Source: Akkermansia muciniphila (lineage in GTDB: Bacteria > Verrucomicrobiota > Verrucomicrobiia > Methylacidiphilales > CAMAQI01). From it: a DNA stretch of 42,324 bases. The stretch spans positions 1 to 42,324 of the forward strand of contig CAMCYL010000014.1 in the NCBI GenBank assembly GCA_945883905.1, written 5' to 3'. How positions within the stretch are numbered: the stretch's first letter is position 1; every line of letters begins with the position of its first letter. The notes below the pieces were generated by a model. The model had not been told where the DNA came from. It saw nothing but the letters and a program-made list of their open reading frames with translations, and did not search any database. The translations under genes were made by a program, and so were the position numbers. This document shows, piece after piece, positions 1-7,556 of this stretch.

Positions 1-145
1 CATTATAGCCTGATGATTCAGTTAAGTGTCTCGCTTGTAGGTTCGACCTCACGGTCTCTTCCCAGACACCCCTTACGGTTGCGAACCGTCTAATTCAACC
101 GACGGGACTTTCACCCGCTAGGACGCCGTCCTCAACGGCGCACAC
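1..145 (-). mobile_element. Group II intron, 5' end (domain I), cut by window edge
   Basis: Read on the minus strand from 145, the sequence opens with GTGTGCGCC, the usual 5' start of a group II intron. It continues with TAGCGGGTGAAAGTCCCGT, the hallmark hairpin near the start of domain I in many bacterial group II introns. Further paired segments follow (GGTTCGCAACC, GACCGTGAGGTC) in the order expected for domain I. The 5' splice site would fall between 146 and 145, about 33 bases past the stop codon of the squalene/phytoene synthase gene. The rest, including any reverse transcriptase/maturase and domains V-VI, lies left of the window. The start resembles class C introns from memory, but the class cannot be fixed from this fragment. 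Confidence 0.72.
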
Positions 146-177
146 CCAGATCTTGCAATAGAAATTAAAAAATGGAT

Positions 178-1059
178 TTAATCGATCTTTTCTTTAGGTA
201 AGCAACCCATAAGGAGGGGAAGAGCGAGTGTTATTTTTTTTAAGAAAGAAACTCTTACGCGGCCTTGCCAAGAGTCGTATTGAGCTTTTTCTATTTCATG
301 CAAGATTTCGGCATAAAGAACTCGCATGAGCCAAACGGTTTTTTGAATGCCATTTTTGGGGAGTTCTCGGATGCCGACCTCTGATTTTAAATAATAACTC
401 CGTGCGCGTTGGATTTGGAATTGAAGAAAAGGAACCCATTCTGCGGTGATCTCTTCCTGTTGAAAGCTTTTGCTTGCGATTCCAAAACGCAGGAGTTCTT
501 CTTGAGGGAGATAGATTCGATCGCGTGCGAAGTCCTCTTTGATATCTCGAAGAATATTCGTTAGCTGCATGGCGGTTCCGAGGTTTTTAGCCGACTCTAA
601 GAGGGGGGGGGTAGGTTGGGTAAAAAGATGGGTCATAATGACTCCGACGACCCCTGCGACGAGATAGCAGTAGCGATCGAGTTCCTCCCAAGATTGAATT
701 CGAACGGCCCCTTGATCGAGTGTCATTCCTTCTAACAACTCCTCGAAATAGAGTCTCGGTATTTGATAATTTTGAACCGTATTTGCGAAGGCCTTAATCC
801 ATGGATCTTTTTGATCATCAAATAGTTGCGTTTCATAAATGCAGTTCAATTTTGAGTGAAACTCCATGACCGCAGATTTTCTCTCAATTTCAGAGGGGGC
901 GAGATCGACCGCATCATCGGCCATTCGGCAAAAAGCGTAAATGGCATAGGCCCCTTGGCGAGTTTTGGGGCGAAGGGTGTGGGAGGCGAAGTAAAAAGTT
1001 TTGGCATGAGCTTGGGTGATTTGGCGGCAGGATTCGTAGGAAAGAGCGAGGGAGGTCAT
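178..1059 (-). CDS. Squalene/phytoene synthase family protein
   Basis: This is a trans-isoprenyl diphosphate synthase of the CrtB/HpnC/HpnD group. These enzymes join two prenyl diphosphates head to head, giving phytoene, presqualene diphosphate or a related product. The family marks are present: AKTFYFAS near residue 19, a first Asp-rich motif DDAVD at 48-52, and a second at 172-176 within LTNILRDIKEDFARDRIYLP. At 293 aa the length is normal. No other carotenoid or hopanoid gene is in view, so phytoene synthase cannot be told from the HpnC/HpnD squalene route. No clear ribosome binding site precedes the ATG. The gene ends just before the group II intron. Confidence 0.9.
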   Translation of the reverse strand: MTSLALSYESCRQITQAHAKTFYFASHTLRPKTRQGAYAIYAFCRMADDAVDLAPSEIERKSAVMEFHSKLNCIYETQLFDDQKDPWIKAFANTVQNYQIPRLYFEELLEGMTLDQGAVRIQSWEELDRYCYLVAGVVGVIMTHLFTQPTPPLLESAKNLGTAMQLTNILRDIKEDFARDRIYLPQEELLRFGIASKSFQQEEITAEWVPFLQFQIQRARSYYLKSEVGIRELPKNGIQKTVWLMRVLYAEILHEIEKAQYDSWQGRVRVSFLKKITLALPLLMGCLPKEKID

Positions 1060-1130
1060 TTAAAGTGAGATAATACTTGCAAGGTTAGGCTTTTTTGTCA
1101 AATTCGCCCCCCGTTTTCCAAGGAGAAATT

Positions 1131-1382
1131 ATGAGACACACTTACGTACAAGATGCATTGAATATCATCAAGAGCCCGGAAATTCTCGTGAACATTATTT
1201 CACGTCGATGCCGTCAGCTCGGTCAAGGGGCACGCCCCTTGGTTGAAGTTCATCCGAAATGGACTTTTATGGATGTGGCCCTCCGTGAGGTCTCCGAAGG
1301 AAAGCTCAGTTACGAGTTGATTGAGGGAGATGATGCCAGCGATAAAACAACGACTCGTAAGCCGCGTCGTCGTCGTAGCTAA
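1131..1382 (+). CDS. rpoZ: RNA polymerase omega subunit
   Basis: This 83-aa protein matches the short omega subunit, which helps fold and assemble RNA polymerase around the beta' subunit. The conserved core ILVNIISRRCRQL (from about residue 18) and the later VALREVSEGKLSYEL segment agree with the family. The tail is strongly basic (TRKPRRRRS). The start at 1131 is chosen because AAGGAG lies 6 bases upstream. The longer open frame from 1095 has no such site. The gene sits 52 bases before smpB in the same direction, and the two may be co-transcribed. Confidence 0.87.
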   Translation: MRHTYVQDALNIIKSPEILVNIISRRCRQLGQGARPLVEVHPKWTFMDVALREVSEGKLSYELIEGDDASDKTTTRKPRRRRS

Positions 1383-1434
1383 TTTGGCTTCAATTTTTTG
1401 ATCCCCTTTATATTTGCTATTTTTGGAGATTCCG

Positions 1435-1893
1435 ATGAGTGATGAAATCAGCATCAATCGGAAGGCCTCTCGCGACTATTTTATTTCTGAGACGATCGAG
1501 GCTGGACTAGTGCTCAAGGGCACTGAGGTCAAATCGTTGCGTCAAGGTCACGTCAATATGAATGATGCCTTTGCTCGAATCGAAAAGGAGGAGGTTTATT
1601 TATATCAACTCGATATTTCACCGTACGATAAGGGGAATAAGTTTAATCATGAAGCGAAAGCGGTCCGAAAACTTCTGCTTCATCGTAATGAAATCATGAA
1701 GCTTTTTGGTGAGGTGGCGCAACGAGGTCGGACTTTGATTGCCTTGAAGATGTATTGGAAGAAAAACAAAGTGAAAGTGCTTCTGGGTTTAGGGGTGGGA
1801 AAAGATAAAGGGGATAAGCGTCAAGATCTTAAAAAAGCAGCGATTAAAAAAGAGCTTCAGCAAGAGTTTAAGAGCAATCAGATCAAAGGTTGA
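1435..1893 (+). CDS. smpB: SsrA-binding protein SmpB
   Basis: SmpB binds tmRNA and brings it to stalled ribosomes for trans-translation. The 152-aa product has the family pattern: ISINRKASRDYFISETIEAG near the N-terminus, GLVLKGTEVKSLRQGHVN, then YDKGNKFNHEAKAVRKLLLH. The C-terminal tail is lysine-rich (KGDKRQDLKKAAIKKELQ), as needed to enter the ribosomal A site. The start at 1435 follows a GGAG sequence; an in-frame ATG at 1414 lacks one. The last 16 bases overlap, tail to tail, the 3' end of hemB on the other strand. Confidence 0.96.
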   Translation: MSDEISINRKASRDYFISETIEAGLVLKGTEVKSLRQGHVNMNDAFARIEKEEVYLYQLDISPYDKGNKFNHEAKAVRKLLLHRNEIMKLFGEVAQRGRTLIALKMYWKKNKVKVLLGLGVGKDKGDKRQDLKKAAIKKELQQEFKSNQIKG

Positions 1894-2888
1894 CGGTTTA
1901 ATTTTTGAGCGATTTCTTTAGCGAAATAAGTTAGGATCATATCCGCTCCAGCGCGTTTAATCGCTAAAAGGGACTCCTCTCTTGTTTTTTCAAGATCAAG
2001 CCAACCGTTTTGGGCTGCCGCATGAATCTGAGTGTATTCCCCAGAAACCTGATACGCGGCGATCGGAAGAAGGGTTTGATTGCGAAGTTCACGTATGATA
2101 TCGAGATAAGGACCTGCGGGCTTGACCATTAGGATATCGGCCCCCTCTTTTTCATCGAGTTGGCATTCCAAGAGGGCTTCACGACGGTTGGCGGGGTTGA
2201 GTTGGTAACTTTTTTTGTCGAGGTAATCGGAGCTGGATTTAGCACGACTCCCTACCGCTTCTCGGAAGGGACCGTAGTAAGCAGAGGCGAATTTGGCAGA
2301 GTAAGCAAGGATTGAGGTTTCGGTCAGGTTTGCGTTATCAAGAGCGATGCGGATCGCTTCGATGCGCCCATCCATCATATCCGAGGGAGCGACCCAATCG
2401 GCCCCTGCCTGCGCCTCGACCGTGGCAAGACGTTGAAGAAGAGCAACTGTGGCGTCGTTGTCGACCTCCCCTTTGGCATTCAGGATGCCATCATGACCGT
2501 GGCTTGTATAGGGGTCGAGAGCGACATCGGCGATGAGAAGGAGTTCGGGGAGCTCTTTTTTGAGACGTTTGAGAGCCTGAAAGAGGATTTGATCCGGATT
2601 GAGGGCATATTCCGCCTCGGCCGTTTTATGAGCAGGATCAATCACAGGGAAAAGGGCAATGGCAGGAATTCCGAGTGTTGCGATCTCCTTACATTCTTGA
2701 ATGAGAGAGTCGAGAGAGTGTCGAAAGATTCCTGGCATCGAGGGGATCGGTTCTGGCTGATCGATGTCTGCTTTGACGAAAACAGGGTAGATGAGGTCAC
2801 ATGTTGAAAGCGAGGTTTCTTGAATGAGATCACGGACTTGGCTCGAAGAGCGATTGCGTCGGGGGCGGCGGAGCCAGTTAAAATTCAT
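1878..2888 (-). CDS. hemB: Delta-aminolevulinic acid dehydratase (porphobilinogen synthase)
   Basis: HemB condenses two 5-aminolevulinate molecules into porphobilinogen, an early step of heme synthesis in the cytoplasm. Both active-site lysines are visible: K199 in YSAKFASAYYGPFREA and K256 in ILMVKPAGPYLDI. The metal loop at about 121-134 reads DVALDPYTSHGHDG. The three zinc cysteines of the E. coli-type enzyme are replaced by Ala, Asp and Asp, as in the magnesium-dependent plant/Pseudomonas class. At 336 aa the length is standard. No other heme gene is adjacent. It is convergent with smpB and overlaps it by 16 bases. Confidence 0.97.
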   Translation of the reverse strand: MNFNWLRRPRRNRSSSQVRDLIQETSLSTCDLIYPVFVKADIDQPEPIPSMPGIFRHSLDSLIQECKEIATLGIPAIALFPVIDPAHKTAEAEYALNPDQILFQALKRLKKELPELLLIADVALDPYTSHGHDGILNAKGEVDNDATVALLQRLATVEAQAGADWVAPSDMMDGRIEAIRIALDNANLTETSILAYSAKFASAYYGPFREAVGSRAKSSSDYLDKKSYQLNPANRREALLECQLDEKEGADILMVKPAGPYLDIIRELRNQTLLPIAAYQVSGEYTQIHAAAQNGWLDLEKTREESLLAIKRAGADMILTYFAKEIAQKLNRQPLI

Positions 2889-2973
2889 GTGGGGAACAAT
2901 ACGAAAAACGGAGCGTTAGGCGAATGCAAAAATCGAGGCTCGTCTTTTTTAATGGGGAGAGGATAGTTATGAA

Positions 2974-3198
2974 ATGAATATCCCTTGGATGACCGTCAAG
3001 CGTACAAATGGACAGACCTTTTATTTTAATATGAATCAAGTAGGGTCCGTGTATGAGAATCCGGCCGATGCGGAGGTTTTTGTTTATGGAAATGGATGGG
3101 AGCGAAAGTTTAGAGCGGAAGAGGTGACGGAATTTATTGCGACTTTGAAAGCACAAGCCGAAGTCGCAAAGAATGCTCTTTCAGTGACTGAATCATGA
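2974..3198 (+). CDS. Small hypothetical protein, coupled to exporter gene
   Basis: I do not recognise a named family for this 74-aa protein. It is soluble, with no signal peptide or membrane helix. The N-terminal half looks beta-rich (VKRTNGQTFYFNMNQVGSVY, then AEVFVYGNGWERKF), and the C-terminal part is an Ala/Glu-rich helix. A purine-rich stretch (GGGGAGAGGA, about 2952-2961) lies upstream of the start. Its stop overlaps the ATG of the next gene as ATGA, so the two are probably translated together. That coupling is the best argument that it is a real gene. Confidence 0.62.
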   Translation: MNIPWMTVKRTNGQTFYFNMNQVGSVYENPADAEVFVYGNGWERKFRAEEVTEFIATLKAQAEVAKNALSVTES

Positions 3199-3944
3199 CC
3201 GCACTTTTTCCGGAGGATCCGTGGATCTGGTGTTTATTAGGATTCGGAGTCCTCTTGGTGGGATTTTCAAAGACGGGGATTCCGGGAGTGGGGATCTTAT
3301 TTATTGCGATTGTTGCTAATATTTTCCCAACACGGCTTTCGACGGGAATTGTATTGCCGATGTTAATCGCCGCTGATTTAGTGGCGGTTTTTCGATTTCG
3401 AGGAAAAACGGTTTGGGCTCATGTTTGGCGACTCATTCCTCCGGCCTTTGTTGGAATTGTGATCGGCTATTATGGATTAAAGCATTTAACCGATTTGAAT
3501 GCAGGATTTTGGATTGGGCTCCTTATTTTGTTAATGATCGTCCTTCATTTGATTCGAAAATCATTTCCCGATTGGCAACCACATCAAGCGGGGGTCGCCC
3601 TTTTTTTCGGGTTTACAGGGGGGATTGTGACGATGATGGCGAATGCGGCAGGACCACTCGTGACCCTTTATTTATTGGAGATGAAACTTAAGAAAGAGGA
3701 GTTTATGGGGACCGGGGCATGGTTTTATTTAATCATGAACTGTGTGAAGGTCCCTTTTGGAGTTTCACTGGGGATTATTCATTCACAAACGCTACTTTTA
3801 AATTTTGTATTATTGCCGGTGTTGTTGCTTGGCGCTTGGATTGGTGGGCGTATTAATCATCGGATTTCACAGTCTTGGTTTGAGTGGACGGCGATTGTAT
3901 TCACCGCTTTAGCCGCGGTTCGATTGATTTACGTTAATTTTTAG
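3195..3944 (+). CDS. TauE/SafE family membrane exporter
   Basis: This 249-aa protein is almost entirely hydrophobic, with about eight predicted transmembrane segments. The family signature lies near the N-terminus (LVGFSKTGIPGVGIL) and is echoed in the second half (GFTGGIVTMMANAAGPL), the two-fold repeat typical of TauE/SafE (DUF81) permeases. Members export sulfite, sulfoacetate or other organic anions, but the substrate cannot be read from the sequence. The gene overlaps the preceding small ORF by four bases and is followed by a strong terminator at 3961-3990. Confidence 0.9.
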   Translation: MTALFPEDPWIWCLLGFGVLLVGFSKTGIPGVGILFIAIVANIFPTRLSTGIVLPMLIAADLVAVFRFRGKTVWAHVWRLIPPAFVGIVIGYYGLKHLTDLNAGFWIGLLILLMIVLHLIRKSFPDWQPHQAGVALFFGFTGGIVTMMANAAGPLVTLYLLEMKLKKEEFMGTGAWFYLIMNCVKVPFGVSLGIIHSQTLLLNFVLLPVLLLGAWIGGRINHRISQSWFEWTAIVFTALAAVRLIYVNF

Positions 3945-3960
3945 GCGTCGTTTTGAGACA

Positions 3961-3990
3961 AAAAAGGCGCATCGAGAGGATGCGCCTTTT
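3961..3990. terminator. Intrinsic terminator, usable in both directions
   Basis: A GC-rich stem (AAAAGGCGCATC paired with GATGCGCCTTTT across a GAGAG-type loop) is flanked by an A run on the left and a T run on the right. It ends the TauE/SafE transcript on the plus strand and can also end the minus-strand gene at 4017-4160. Confidence 0.85.
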
Positions 3991-4016
3991 CGGTTAAATT
4001 TTCTTTAAAAAGAGGA

Positions 4017-4160
4017 CTATTTTTTTTCTTTGTCCTCTTTCTTTTCTTCTGTTTTCTCTTTTTTCTTATCCTTAGGGCAACATCCATCTGCAAAAGCAGG
4101 GGATAAAGCGGCCGAGGAGAATCCGATCACAGCAATCAAAGCAAGGGTCATTTTTTTCAT
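4017..4160 (-). CDS. Tiny exported Cys-Cys/Lys-rich protein
   Basis: A 47-aa open frame starts at the ATG ending at 4160. Residues 1-24 form a clean Sec signal peptide: MKKM, a hydrophobic core of Leu, Ile and Val, then SPAFA as the cleavage site. The predicted mature part is only 23 residues, DGCCPKDKKK followed by alternating Lys and Glu. The CC pair and the charged tail suggest a small periplasmic metal- or redox-related protein, but no family is recognised. The signal peptide and position before a terminator support expression. It resembles the next gene in size, location and Cys content. Confidence 0.6.
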   Translation of the reverse strand: MKKMTLALIAVIGFSSAALSPAFADGCCPKDKKKEKTEEKKEDKEKK

Positions 4161-4207
4161 AAGGCTTAGAAAGTAATCCGAGTTTATAAAAAATCAAATT
4201 TTACTAA

Positions 4208-4384
4208 TTAATTCTTAATTTTATGAATCTCTTTAGAGTCATCATGACAGACATCTTTACACGCTTTTTTACTGCTAGAGCAAGAGGCTTCTGTTTTTGA
4301 ACAGCTTTTTTCTTGGGAGTTACAGGCGCATCCGACAAAGAGGATGGCGATGACAGCGAGGAGTAATTTGGATAGGTTTTTCAT
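4208..4384 (-). CDS. Small cysteine-rich lipoprotein
   Basis: The product is 58 aa from the ATG at 4384; an in-frame ATG two codons upstream (4390) is the alternative. Residues 1-17 are a lipoprotein signal ending in LFVGC, so Cys is probably lipidated. The mature part is short and holds at least six further cysteines (CNSQEKSC, EASCSSS, KACKDVCHDD) with many Ser, Lys and Asp. This could bind metal or form disulfides. No domain is recognised. The 48-base gap to the next small gene fits a common transcript. Confidence 0.6.
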   Translation of the reverse strand: MKNLSKLLLAVIAILFVGCACNSQEKSCSKTEASCSSSKKACKDVCHDDSKEIHKIKN

Positions 4385-4431
4385 AGTCAAAAAAGCTTAA
4401 GGGCTAAATCTTAAAATGCAACTACCAGAAT

Positions 4432-4468
4432 AAAAAAAGCCGCTCAGAATCTCTGAACGGCTTTTTTT
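4432..4468 (-). terminator. Intrinsic terminator after the TIGR04073-type gene
   Basis: AAAAAAGCCG pairs with CGGCTTTTTT around an inner TCAGA/TCTGA stem. Runs of A and T flank it, so it works in either direction. It lies just after the stop codon of the 4484-4864 minus-strand gene. Confidence 0.8.
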
Positions 4469-4483
4469 GAGGAAAAATGACTC

Positions 4484-4864
4484 TTAGAATAAATAATCGG
4501 TATTGATAATCGAGGGGGGGTACTCTTGAACCAATGAAGAGTTATGGGGAGCTTGCTTCCAAGATTGATAGGAATAATAAGGTCCAACAGGGAGAGGTCC
4601 CGTGAGGAGATCATAAAAGCCGTGTCCGAGATCTGTTCCCATTCGATAGGTTCCTTGAAAGAGTCCTTTGGTGAGACCTGCAATAGGTCCTTTTTCTTGG
4701 GTGACTTCTAAATAAGAATCGATGATTTCACCGGGCGCACCGATGATATTTCCTAGTCCGCGACCGAGTTTATCCGCAAGTGTATCTTGCTTGGGGAGTG
4801 AAATATCCGCATGAGCCAAGAGAGCGAAGGCTAAAAAAGTTGCAAAAGATACGAGTTTTTTCAT
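4484..4864 (-). CDS. Exosortase system-associated protein, TIGR04073-like
   Basis: The product is a 126-aa secreted protein. The ATG at 4864 is chosen because AAGGA lies about 11 bases upstream and it begins a signal peptide (MKKLVSFATFLAF...AHA). The mature part has the pattern I associate with the TIGR04073 family: KLGRGLGNIIGAPGEIIDSY, QEKGPIAGLTKGLFQGTYRM, GFYDLLTGPLPVGP. That family occurs in genomes carrying exosortase/PEP-CTERM systems, mainly Verrucomicrobia, and its role is unknown. It stands alone here with its own terminator. The assignment is from memory of the family pattern. Confidence 0.72.
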   Translation of the reverse strand: MKKLVSFATFLAFALLAHADISLPKQDTLADKLGRGLGNIIGAPGEIIDSYLEVTQEKGPIAGLTKGLFQGTYRMGTDLGHGFYDLLTGPLPVGPYYSYQSWKQAPHNSSLVQEYPPSIINTDYLF

Positions 4865-4923
4865 AGAGATAATCCTTTTGTTAGACAATTATTACTGTCC
4901 TAAGTGTAAATTGTCAAATCTTT

Positions 4924-5835
4924 CTAGTGAATTTGTTCGAAAAGAGATTTTCTCATCAGTTCAAGCGGGGCGGTTCTTCCCGTCCAGATTTCAAAGGCGA
5001 GGGCCCCTTGATGAAGGAGCATGCTCAGACCATTGGCCGTTTTTGCTCCGGCTTTGTGAGCGGCTTGAAGAAGTTTCGTTTGTGCCGGTTTGTAAATCGT
5101 ATCGTAAACAAGGAGGTTTTTGTGAAAAAGTTCCGACGGTATGAGGGATTCTTCATCCGAATTTAACCCAGCAGAGGTACAATTGACGAGAAGATCGACG
5201 TTCTGAAGTTCTTTTTGAATTAAGGGAAGATCGAAGGGGATCGAATTTATCGGTAAGCTCTCTTTCCAAGCCCGCCCTTGGCGGAGAAGGTGATCGATCT
5301 CTTTTTGGAGTAAAATTGCCTTTTCAACAGTTCGATTCACGAGCACGAGTCGCTCGCAGTTTTCAAATGCCGACTGAATCGCAAGTGCACGACCGGCCCC
5401 GCCAATGCCGAGAATCATGATTCGGAGATCGCTGACATCGACCCGAAACTCTTCTCGAATGGCTCGTAACCAGCCGAGACCATCGGTATTGTATCCAATG
5501 GTTTTTCCCTCCTCCACTCGAACCGTGTTTACGGCTTTAAAATTTTGAGCACTCTCATCGAGTTGGTGACAAAGGGAGACCATCTGTTCTTTGTGAGGGA
5601 TGGTGCAGTTCCACCCCAAGAATTGATGTTCGATGAGGCGTTCGATCCCGCGGGCCAGTTCTTCAGGTTTGAGATGAATGCGCGAGTAGTGGGCATCAAT
5701 CCCGAGATCTTGAAACCCAGGATTATGAATAAAAGGAGAAAGGGAGTGATCTACTGGATCTCCAATGACCCCGTAATGGGCGTGGCTCTTGGGGAGAAGA
5801 GGAAGTTGATCTAAGGAGTAGGAGAGAAGCGACAT
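4924..5835 (-). CDS. aroE: Shikimate dehydrogenase
   Basis: AroE reduces 3-dehydroshikimate to shikimate with NADPH in the chorismate pathway. Motifs are complete: SLSPFIHN at 31-38 (shikimate binding), NCTIPHK at 76-82 with the catalytic Lys82, and NTDG at 116-119 with the partner Asp118. The nucleotide-binding loop follows (GIGGAGRA near 143), then NRT and the C-terminal GLSMLLHQGALAFEIWTG. At 303 aa it is slightly longer than the E. coli enzyme. A second pathway gene, aroC, lies at 33576-34664, not in the same operon. Confidence 0.96.
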   Translation of the reverse strand: MSLLSYSLDQLPLLPKSHAHYGVIGDPVDHSLSPFIHNPGFQDLGIDAHYSRIHLKPEELARGIERLIEHQFLGWNCTIPHKEQMVSLCHQLDESAQNFKAVNTVRVEEGKTIGYNTDGLGWLRAIREEFRVDVSDLRIMILGIGGAGRALAIQSAFENCERLVLVNRTVEKAILLQKEIDHLLRQGRAWKESLPINSIPFDLPLIQKELQNVDLLVNCTSAGLNSDEESLIPSELFHKNLLVYDTIYKPAQTKLLQAAHKAGAKTANGLSMLLHQGALAFEIWTGRTAPLELMRKSLFEQIH

Positions 5836-5889
5836 GAGAAATTAAGGGAATTTATTAAGGGATTTTTTTTCCGAGAACTTTATGCAATA

Positions 5890-5955
5890 GGGAAAGCAGA
5901 AATTAGGAGAGATCAAAAACAGAATTTGATCCTCTTCCTTTTTTCATGCTTTCCC
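5890..5955. other. Long interrupted hairpin between rng and aroE
   Basis: An outer 9-bp stem (GGGAAAGCA with TGCTTTCCC) encloses an inner stem (AGGAG..GATCAAA with TTTGATCCTCTT). On the plus strand the inner stem is followed by CCTTTTTT; on the minus strand there is no strong T run. It may end rng transcription or act in RNA processing between rng and aroE. Function not established. Confidence 0.5.
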
Positions 5956-5972
5956 CATCTAAATCTTACGGT

Positions 5973-7553
5973 TTACGATTTTTCTAAGAGTTCCTCGTTA
6001 TTGACGGCATTGATGATTTTAAATTCCTCGATTTGGAATTTCGGTTCCATTCGGAAAGCGAGCTTTCCTTGGAATCGACGTTCGAGATCGACGAGGAGAT
6101 CTTCATCCTCATTTTTCAATCGATCCATCACTTGAGAGTTCACCATGACGCGAAGTTCGTGGACCTCTGGATGAAGTCGCATTGTCCGAATGATGGCGCG
6201 TTGAATTTCAACGCTCATCGTCTCTGGCGATTTCACCATTCCCCGACCTTTACAACAGGGGCATTCTTGGAAGTGTGTTTTGCGGATGCTTTCTTGAGCC
6301 CGTTGTCGGGTCATTTCAACTAATCCTAATGAGGAGATCGGAAGAATATTCGTTTTCGATTTATCCCGTTGGCAACACTCTTTTAATTTTTGATAAACCA
6401 ACTGTTGGTCGCGACGGCTTTTCATATCGATGAAATCGATGACGAGGAGGCCTCCGATGTTTCGAAGACGAAGCTGACGCGCGATCTCCTCTGCTGATTC
6501 AAGATTGGTTTGGAGAATCGTTGAGTCTTGATCCTCTTTTCCTTTATTTCGTCCGGTATTAATATCGATCGAGACGAGTGCCTCGGTTTCATCGATCACT
6601 AAATAGCCGCCACAAGGGAGCCAGACTTGACGCCGGAAGGCGCTGTCGACCTGTTTATCCACATTGAACTTTTCAAAGACCGGAATCGGGTCGTTGTAGA
6701 GTTTTACCTTTCGCACGGAACGTTTGGAGATTGAGGAGATCAGTTCTTTCACTCGGTGATAGGCCTCTTCGTTATCAATGACGATTCGATCGATGTCATC
6801 GGTAAGGAAGTCACGAACAGAGCGTTCGACAAGATCCGGTTCTGTTTGAAGAACCGCTGGGGCTTTAATCGCCTCCATTTTCTCCGTGATTTTATTCCAT
6901 TGGTCCAGAAGCATTGCAAGATCGCGGACAAAGAAGCGAGCCTTTTGACCCTCTCCGATGGTTCGGATAATGACCCCCATTCCTTCGGGGATTTCGAGTT
7001 CTTGGAGGATTTTGCGGAGTCGTTGGCGTTCCTTCGGATCCTCGATTTTTCGAGAGATTCCGAATTGATCGGCATGGGGCATTAAGACCATGTAACGACC
7101 GGCCAATGAAAGATTGGTGGTGATACGGGCTCCTTTGGTTCCGATCGGTCCTTTGGAGACTTGAACCATGATATCCGAGCCGGGTGGATAGAGCTTGGGG
7201 ATATCATCCGAGGTGATCCGTTTGCGCGGATTTTTCTTTTTGGTTCGTTCGATGGTTTCGATGTTGGAATCGAGTGCTGCCGGGAGAGCATCCCAATAGT
7301 GGAGAAAAGCATTTTTCTCCATTCCAATATCGACAAAGAGAGCTTTGAGCCCCGGTTCAATATTATGAACCCGTCCTTTGTAGATATTTCCGGAAATTTG
7401 CCGGTCGCTATCGCGTTCGACCGCAAATTCCTCGAGGGAGCCTCCTTCGAGGAGCGCAACTCGGCGCTCCAGTTTTTCGGCGCTGATGATGATTTCCTTT
7501 TCATCCCCTTTTCTTTTAAGACCGAGGAAGTCTCGTATTTTTTCGATGATCAT
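5973..7553 (-). CDS. rng: Ribonuclease G/E family protein
   Basis: This is a single-strand endoribonuclease of the RNase E/G family, which matures rRNA and decays mRNA. Domains in the 526 aa are an N-terminal S1-like RNA-binding fold (about 35-150), then the 5'-sensor and DNase I-like core. The catalytic Asp pair is D330 in SIDINTG and D373 in VIDFIDMKSRRDQ. The zinc-link CPCCKGRG sits at 431-438. There is no long C-terminal scaffold, so it is RNase G-like. A basic insert (about 104-112) interrupts the S1 region. The start follows AAAGGAAC, and the gene is last in the mreB cluster, three bases after rodA. The mre-rng link is also known in E. coli. Confidence 0.94.
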   Translation of the reverse strand: MIIEKIRDFLGLKRKGDEKEIIISAEKLERRVALLEGGSLEEFAVERDSDRQISGNIYKGRVHNIEPGLKALFVDIGMEKNAFLHYWDALPAALDSNIETIERTKKKNPRKRITSDDIPKLYPPGSDIMVQVSKGPIGTKGARITTNLSLAGRYMVLMPHADQFGISRKIEDPKERQRLRKILQELEIPEGMGVIIRTIGEGQKARFFVRDLAMLLDQWNKITEKMEAIKAPAVLQTEPDLVERSVRDFLTDDIDRIVIDNEEAYHRVKELISSISKRSVRKVKLYNDPIPVFEKFNVDKQVDSAFRRQVWLPCGGYLVIDETEALVSIDINTGRNKGKEDQDSTILQTNLESAEEIARQLRLRNIGGLLVIDFIDMKSRRDQQLVYQKLKECCQRDKSKTNILPISSLGLVEMTRQRAQESIRKTHFQECPCCKGRGMVKSPETMSVEIQRAIIRTMRLHPEVHELRVMVNSQVMDRLKNEDEDLLVDLERRFQGKLAFRMEPKFQIEEFKIINAVNNEELLEKS

Positions 7554-7556
7554 AGT

